NCBI GenBank assembly: GCA_038373865.1
Contig: JAXGGA010003008.1
Coordinates: forward strand, 46,428 to 110,427
DNA from: Uloborus plumipes
Lineage: Eukaryota; Arthropoda; Arachnida; Araneae; Uloboridae
Length of the DNA stretch: 64,000 bases
Direction: 5' to 3'
In this document: piece after piece, positions 56,951 through 64,000 of the stretch
Numbering within the stretch: position 1 is the stretch's first letter
How the letters are laid out: every line of letters starts with the position of its first letter
Program-made: the position numbers and the translations under genes
Notes under the pieces: model-generated
What the model was told of the DNA's origin: nothing
Databases searched by the model: none
What the model saw: the letters and a program-made list of their open reading frames with translations, nothing else

Positions 56951-57342
56951 ACAAACAGTCCCTGCAAAGCATGATGACAGAGGTGGCCAAGCAGCTGATC
57001 CTGGACGTGGACGAACCGGCAATAATCCCCAAGCACAGAATCCCCGACCCCCACCTGGAGCTCAGGACGCCCCTCCTCTACGAACCGAAGGCGGTCCAGG
57101 AGCCGCCGGTCCAGTCCAAGCACGCCCAGCCGGTCGACGCCTTCGCCGAACCGAGGGTTTTGACGGCTGTCGAACCGCCGGTCGCCAAGCACCGGGCGGT
57201 CGACCCGCACACCGATTCGAGGGCCCCGCTGTCATATGTGCCAGGCGGCGGTTCGGCTTCGGCCTTCCAGGGTCTGCCTCAGCTGGTGACAGAGTTGAGG
57301 GGGAAGCATGTGCTGAAGGTGGACATGTTCACCAGGAGCCAG
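56951..57342 (+). CDS. CAD: CAD exon 15: linker end and ATCase start
   Basis: 392 bp, enters with two bases completing the exon 14 codon, leaves at phase 0; acceptor CATTACAG, donor CAG|GTGAGT. The first ~100 residues are linker with repeated E-P-x-V and PVxxKHR patterns (EPPVQSKHAQPVD, EPPVAKHRAVDPH). The last ~30 residues are the start of aspartate transcarbamylase (GKHVLKVDMFTRSQ). Another long frame is open here but lacks homology. Confidence 0.93.
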
Positions 57343-57778
57343 GTGAGTGGTTTAAGTTGCAATTGAAAAAGGTCGTAATTGTTAGAAATTTGTAGATTCA
57401 TGTCAATGAAGACAGACACCATTAGTATTGATGTGGGAGATTATATTTAAAGCAGGAAAATCGTAATAAGAACATGACATTACACTACACGACACTCCAT
57501 GAGTGACGACAAACTTCAAAAACTATACAACTCGCTCTGCCAAACTTAATGTTATAAACTTCAAGGAAAAAACTGTTGCCATAGTTAAAATATATACAGG
57601 AACATTATTTAAACTGTAATGGGCATTAATTTTAACAGTAATGGCATCCTGCACTGTTCGGTAATGCTTGGATATGCTTTGCGCTCTCCTTCCGAGACAC
57701 CTTTTGTGTTGGCCCTGAACTAGCAATTGGGACTTTTTGTTTTGATTTGCATGCATTTACCTTTTCTCTCTCTTCTAG
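57343..57778. other. Intron 15
   Basis: 436 bp, no mobile element recognised. The minus-strand ORF at 57523-57756 shows no known motif. Confidence 0.4.
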
Positions 57779-57853
57779 TTGCATCGCTTGTTTGAGCTGG
57801 CCAAGACGTACAAGAGCTATGTGAAGAAAGGTGTAAGCCTCAGCACACTAAAG
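57779..57853 (+). CDS. CAD: CAD exon 16: ATCase N-terminal helix
   Basis: 25 codons, phase 0/0, acceptor TCTTCTAG, donor AAG|GTACAA. It encodes LHRLFELAKTYKSYVKKG then VSLSTLK, matching the helix between the F-T-R-S-Q start and the G-K-V-M segment of ATCase. A Gypsy integrase fragment begins about 40 bp into the next intron. Confidence 0.92.
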
Positions 57854-57892
57854 GTACAAAAATGATTCTGTATGATTCCAGCATTTAAGTAT

Positions 57893-58290
57893 AGATTTGG
57901 TCGGTCCGTTACCTATCTGTAAAGGGTTTCGATACGTACTGACCATTGTTAATCGCTTTACACGATGTATTGAAGTGGTGCCGTTGGAAGATCAGTCGCA
58001 AGCTTTGGTTAACACGTGGATATCACGCTTTGGTATCCCAACTCGTATAACACCTGACCAAGAGAGACAATTTGAAAGTCAACTTTTTCAAGCCTTGTTA
58101 AAATATCTTGGTTTTAAAGTGACTACTGCAACAGCCTACCACCCACAAGCAAATGGCCTGATTGAAAAACAACACAGAACTATAAAAGCCAGTTTAAAAT
58201 GCCATCTCTCAGAATGTAAATAATGGGTGGGCGCATTGCCTCTTGTTTTATTAGGCATAAGATCCACTTGGACAAAACGTGGCAAAAAAA
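57893..58290 (+). pseudogene. Gypsy-type integrase core fragment
   Basis: It encodes VGPLPICKGFRYVLTIVNRF, with the first catalytic Asp position replaced (no GP...D.FSR aspartate preceding), then ITPDQERQFES (second Asp) and AYHPQANGLIEKQHRTIK (catalytic Glu), then a TAA at about 58218 and further in-frame WVGALPLVLLGIRSTWTK. Only the integrase core is present, with no LTRs or RT. It is an old fragment. Confidence 0.82.
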
Positions 58291-59252
58291 GTATGTTTAT
58301 TGGAACAATTTTTACCATGGTTTTTTCCACCTTCAGCAAAAATGTGCCTTTCCTAATTGTTTCATTGGCAGATTTAGGCTCTGAATTCTGCGGGTGCAGC
58401 CATACAAGGGATTTGTTTGACTGCACCCACAAAGGAGGGGGGGGGGAAGGAAGCATTCCCATTACAATCAGGTAGTTCTTGGCCTTCTTTCGCAAAATTT
58501 TGCAAATTGAACTGAAAAATGCTGCTTTTTTTTAAATTTCAGAACAGATTTTACTAAAGAAGTATACATTACAATAGCATGTTCTTTTTTTTATGTTAAC
58601 CATTGTTCTTTCAATAATGATACACCAATAAATTCCCAATTACATAGAAACAGTATTCTAGAATGCAGCACTGAATAATAACTTTACTAGCATGTAATCG
58701 TTTACATTTTTTTTTTAAATGAATAAATATATGTTATTCTTAATACGTAGTACAGTCCTATTTCATTCGCACTGGCAATATGCAGTGATGTACAGGGATC
58801 ATACAATAAACTGTAGATTATTGTATTTTTTACTTTTAAGTAAATTAAATTTCATGTGTTGCAATGAAAAAATATTTTATTCTCCAAACTATGCTTCCTG
58901 ATGAAATAAATGTTTAAATATATTTCAAAACCCAATTAAAATTGTTGGGCACCGTAAATTAGCCCATGAATTGTAATCCTCTGCCAAAAAGCGATTGATT
59001 CTAGCAATTATTACAGTTGGTAAAAATATAGTCGATTATAATTATGATACATCAATTACAATTTTGATTGCAACTATGATTACAATGATTTTAATATTCG
59101 AATATTGATCATGATTATGCAAACACTTAATCGATGGCAGTCGATTTCAATTACATAATCAGGATTACTCCCTTCCTGTTGTCAAGTACAATGATTGTAT
59201 TTCGAGGACAGAATTAACTGGTCTTATAAAATGAGATGATCTTATCTTGTAG
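58291..59252. other. Intron 16, 3' part
   Basis: AT-rich; 59030-59165 is low-complexity with ATTACAAT-like words. No gene seen. Confidence 0.4.
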
Positions 59253-59394
59253 GGCAAGGTGATGACAAATGTTTTCTACGAAGTCAGCACGCGCACCAGG
59301 GTCTCTTTCGAGGTGGCCATGTTGCGACTGGGCGGTACCGTGGTCAACGTGACCGAGAGCTTCTCTTCCATCAAGAAGGGAGAAACGCTCGAAG
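59253..59394 (+). CDS. CAD: CAD exon 17: ATCase carbamoyl-phosphate site
   Basis: 142 bp, phase 0 in, phase 1 out; acceptor CTTGTAG, donor CGAAG|GCAAGT, a GC donor with otherwise perfect consensus. The next exon completes the Asp codon only if this GC donor is used. It encodes [22 protein letters not shown] is the phosphate-binding motif for carbamoyl phosphate, then [12 protein letters not shown], the flexible active-site loop. Confidence 0.97.
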
Positions 59395-60002
59395 GCAAGT
59401 TTTCTTTCTTTTTTTCTTTCTTTCTTTGTTCTTTTTTTAAATGTTGTGTCTTTATCAATTTACTTCTGAAATAGCACTATGTAGAAGGGATGGTGAAGCT
59501 TTTTTGCTAGTGTTCTGTCACTTCAAGCACACACATTTTTTTTTTAATACTAATAATTATTATTATTATATTAATACATATAAATAAATTTTGAAAAGAA
59601 AATGCTGGATTGCAAATTTTTGCCTTATTAACTGCAAAAAGCTGCTCTTTTTTGAATTCTTGTTTCTATAAAAAGTGCATTAAAGTATTAGTTTTCAATT
59701 TTATGATAAAATTTTTACTTTCATAAAAAAGGAAGCCAAAAAACACTGGGAATAACTTTTTTGTTTTGTCTAAGAAGTATTTTCTATTTGATTATTTAAT
59801 ATTTTGTACATCAAATTATTGAATGAATAAAAAATAAGGAACAAATGAATGAATATGTGAGGAAAAATAAATGCGTGAATAAAATATTGATGAATAAAAA
59901 ATGATGCAATGAATGATTAAGTGAATGAATCGATGAATAAGTGATTGAAATTCATCCGTATACTCCTGCCCATTGCTCTCAAGGTGACGCTTCTCCTTTC
60001 AG
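59395..60002. other. Intron 17
   Basis: CT- and T-rich microsatellites just after the donor, (TTA)n near 59560 and GAATGAAT-rich low complexity at 59820-59950. No element. Confidence 0.5.
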
Positions 60003-60073
60003 ATACGATCGCCGTGCTGTCGAGCTACTGCGACGTCGTCGTCCTGCGACACCCGGAGCACGGCGCGGCACAG
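60003..60073 (+). CDS. CAD: CAD exon 18: ATCase
   Basis: 71 bp, two bases complete the split codon from exon 17, phase 0 out; acceptor CTTTCAG, donor CAG|GTGCGT. It encodes TIAVLSSYCDVVVLRHPEHG, with the conserved D-x-x-V-x-R-H segment of ATCase. Confidence 0.95.
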
Positions 60074-60674
60074 GTGCGTAGATTCCGTTTCTCTGAGCAT
60101 TTGTGAACATTTCAGAATAGCATGCTTGGCCGTCGCCAAGTAGCTATACAAATCATACACCTTTATTGCATACCCTGGATATTCTACTTTTCAATATTAA
60201 CGTAACAGCTGCTATATATGAATCTGAATGCAAAAACAACATCAGTCACAATAATTCGAAACTTCGATTTTTGTGAAAACAAGCTGTGGGAGGCAAGATG
60301 CGTGTTAGGTCAAAAATCACTTCAGTCAGGTTACTAATTCAAAAGATACGATGCCTGTTATTTGAACGTTGACCGTAGTAACTAACTTAAAGAAAGTAAT
60401 AATTTTCTAAACCATGTTCAAAGTTGTTCTAAAAAGCAACGATTGTCTTCAAATCGTGATTATAACATGTTGATTACTTTAAGACAATGAGTAACAATAA
60501 AGGTGCAAACAACATCGTGTAGGGCAAATGGCCACTGCTTGGTTGTCTCTAATGTTGCTTTTTTTATGGCCGACGTCGTCGAGTGTTGAAGCACTCTTGT
60601 GAAAACGGCGTGTGAATGCAGAGAAAATGCCACCGGGAGACGTGCAAACAAAACTTTTCGGTGCAAAGGGCGCC

Positions 60675-61095
60675 CGTCGTCAACGCCTCCTAAATACTAC
60701 TGCTTTCTGGTTTTTAGCACAGAGCAAAATTTCATGCTTGCTTCATGAAGCACTGCCATCTACCGGAGTTCTTCGAGAAAGAGGAATTAACGATTGGTTC
60801 ATTTCTGAATTTAAATGTAAAAATTGATGAATCAAAAAATTTAATTCGAATATTAATTGGATCCATCTCCAATAACTGCAAAATGTCATCCTTGGTTCAC
60901 AAAGCACTGCCATCTACCGGAGTTCTTCGAGAAAGAGGAATTAACGATCGGCTCATTTCTGAATTTAAATTTAAAAATTGACCAATCAAAAAATTTCATT
61001 CGAATTTTGTTTGGATTTATCACCATAACAACGGCATTATCGGATTGCCGCGAGGTGGCGCTTGAAGTGGAACCCATGTCAAGCATATTTAAGAG
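60675..61095. repeat. Dispersed repeat R1, second copy
   Basis: Paralogue of the repeat at 7480-9098, without its two MITEs. Two tandem units of about 152 bp start near 60751 and 60903 (AGCACTGCCATCTACCGGAG). It gives the empty target sites for both MITEs. The upstream part 60074-60674 has no recognised features. Confidence 0.78.
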
Positions 61096-61133
61096 CCGTT
61101 GCCGTCGTTGGCTGCCTTAAAAAAAAAGTGTCG

Positions 61134-61240
61134 TAGGCAGGAAGTCAAGTGAAACACGGACGATCGCAACTCACCGATGCAATCGTAAATTTCTAAATTC
61201 AGATACGTTGCAATCGCTACGAGATGCAATTCTAATGTAA
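61134..61240. repeat. Partial MITE end related to 36871-37161
   Basis: GGCAGGAAGTCAAGTGAAAC and CAATCGCTACGAGATG match the ends and arm of the MITE in intron 9. Only part is left before the L2 LTR target duplication. Confidence 0.55.
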
Positions 61241-61241
61241 T

Positions 61242-62822
<1,581 letters not shown>

Positions 62823-62824
62823 TA

Positions 62825-63456
62825 GGATGGGGCGAAAAATAAAATGTTTTTCAGATCAACTTCTAATAGTTGCCAAAGGTGGTCTTTGGTGATAGTTAGC
62901 TTTTGTGCAAAAGTTGAGAAAAATCGGTGAATATCTTCAGGGGGCGCTGCGATCGCAAAGTTTTACCACAGCTTTTATCGGGATTTTATGGTTAAAATAT
63001 GAAAAATAATGCCGTTAGCTAGTCTCATTGCATTTTTTTTACTCCGAAGATATATTCAAGCATTCAAAGCATACGAAATAACTCACAAAAAATTAATTTA
63101 TATGATTATTTATGTTTCAAGCATTTAAAAAGAAACAAAAACGTGAAAAAAAGTAATTTTTTTAAATATAAATATATCATATAAAATAATGTTTGAGTCA
63201 TTTCATGTGATTTTAATGCATGAAAACATCTTTTGAGTAAAAAAAAACGCAAAGAGACTAGCTAAAGGCATTCTTTTAGATATTTTATCCATAAAATCCA
63301 TAAACAAAGCTATCGTAAAACTTTGCAATCGCAGCGCCCCCTGAAGATATTCACCGAATTTTCTCAAATTTTGCACAAAAGCTAACTATCACCAAAGACA
63401 ACTTTTGGCAACTATTAGAAGTTGATCTGAAAAACTTTTAATTTTTCGCCCCACCC
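62825..63456. mobile_element. Fold-back MITE family F1, copy 2
   Basis: 632 bp, GGATGGGGCGAAAAA to the inverse, flanked by TA. It matches copy 1 at 19268-19892 along its length in the same orientation. The arms are long enough to form an intronic hairpin of about 280-300 bp. Confidence 0.85.
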
Positions 63457-63838
63457 TAGTATACATGTATATATACCAGGTGTATGCAAACCAACAGGCG
63501 ACCATTTCAATGGAAAATGGCTACCAAAGAGCAAAGTCCCAGTCACCAAATGTGGCGGCCGTTGTTCGACTCGGAAGTGAATTTGCACGTTGGCAATGTT
63601 TGAGCCCTCCTTTTGAGTTTCTAGCAAGCGTTATCTTGATTTGATAAAAATCAAATTTTTTTCTTGTTGTTCATTTCTTAGCAACTACTTTCAATTGCAG
63701 TAAGAGAAACACAAAGAATCTCAACATTTTACGCCTGCTATGTATTTAAAAATAGCCATTTTTACAATCTTTTTTTCTTTTTCTTTGACATACTCATGTC
63801 AGACGACGGAAGTTTTCCGACTAATAAATAAATCAGAG

Positions 63839-63968
63839 AATGAAGTTAAAAATGCAAGACAATGTGTCTAAAAGTACAAATAAAAGGTTTAAAAAGAGTT
63901 AGAAAACTTTCTTTTTAAACCTTTTATTTGTACTTTTAGACACGTTGTCTTGCATTTTTAACTTCATT
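63839..63968. repeat. Near-perfect 59-bp-arm hairpin
   Basis: Arms 63839-63897 and 63910-63968 are complementary except for one position (A/G, which would still pair as a wobble on one strand). Loop 12 nt. The rest of 63457-64000 has nothing recognised. Confidence 0.9.
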
Positions 63969-64000
63969 ATTGTACATAGTTTTCGACTGCCCTTTTTTTT

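Noticed and set aside
56901..57395. Alternative 164-codon ORF in exon 15
   Set aside because: GC-rich antiframe; the other frame carries the ATCase start and matches the exon 14 and exon 16 phases.
57897..58223. Intact integrase gene in intron 16
   Set aside because: Only the core fragment is present, with a stop after it and no RT, LTR or zinc-finger domain.

Overview
The window is a stretch of animal (metazoan) nuclear DNA. Features supporting this are a multi-exon gene with GT-AG introns of 0.1 to 8 kb, many eukaryotic transposons (Copia, BEL/Pao, Gypsy, Helitron, hAT, piggyBac-like, pogo/Tigger, mariner, tRNA-derived SINE, LINE) and no bacterial gene organisation. The encoded protein looks most like arthropod CAD. 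I infer an arthropod, possibly a chelicerate, but the sequence alone does not fix the species.

One host gene runs through the window on the + strand: CAD, the multifunctional enzyme for the first three steps of pyrimidine synthesis. I find 19 internal exons from 7295 to 62043, coding about 1,095 residues. Exons 1-4 are the second half of carbamoyl-phosphate synthetase. Exons 4-6 cover the MGS-like allosteric domain. Exons 7-12 are dihydroorotase, with all metal-ligand motifs present. Exons 12-15 are the inter-domain linker. Exons 15-19 are the first part of aspartate transcarbamylase. Every exon-exon junction is phase-consistent, except that exon 7 carries one extra C in a C7 run, which shifts the frame. 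The 5' end (glutaminase and first CPSase half) lies before the window, and the 3' end of the ATCase domain lies after it. Two introns use GC-AG splice sites.

Layout: 1-3052 is stacked non-autonomous Helitrons with a hAT end. 3053-7273 is a 5'-truncated antisense Copia element that stops within about 30 bp of exon 1. 7480-9098 is a dispersed repeat with two nested MITEs. 9351-12988 is a large nested fold-back structure. 14871-16844 is an unfamiliar element with seven palindromic 14-mers. 20142-22014 is a solo LTR, interrupted by a Helitron, inserted six bases into intron 4. 25006-26384 is a solo LTR containing a MITE and a second solo LTR. 37642-43669 is a full-length, apparently very young BEL/Pao element with identical LTRs and an intact 1,764-codon ORF. 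54298-56733 is a decayed pogo/Tigger transposon. 57893-58290 is a Gypsy integrase fragment. 61242-61891 is another solo LTR.

The most striking pattern is how often mobile-element boundaries fall within a few to about 60 bp of CAD exon edges. Three LTRs of one family, all in the same orientation, end 11-30 bp upstream of the 3' splice sites of exons 6, 10 and 19. The exons are markedly GC-rich against AT-rich introns. Several insertions can be checked inside the window because a paralogous empty copy of the target is also present.
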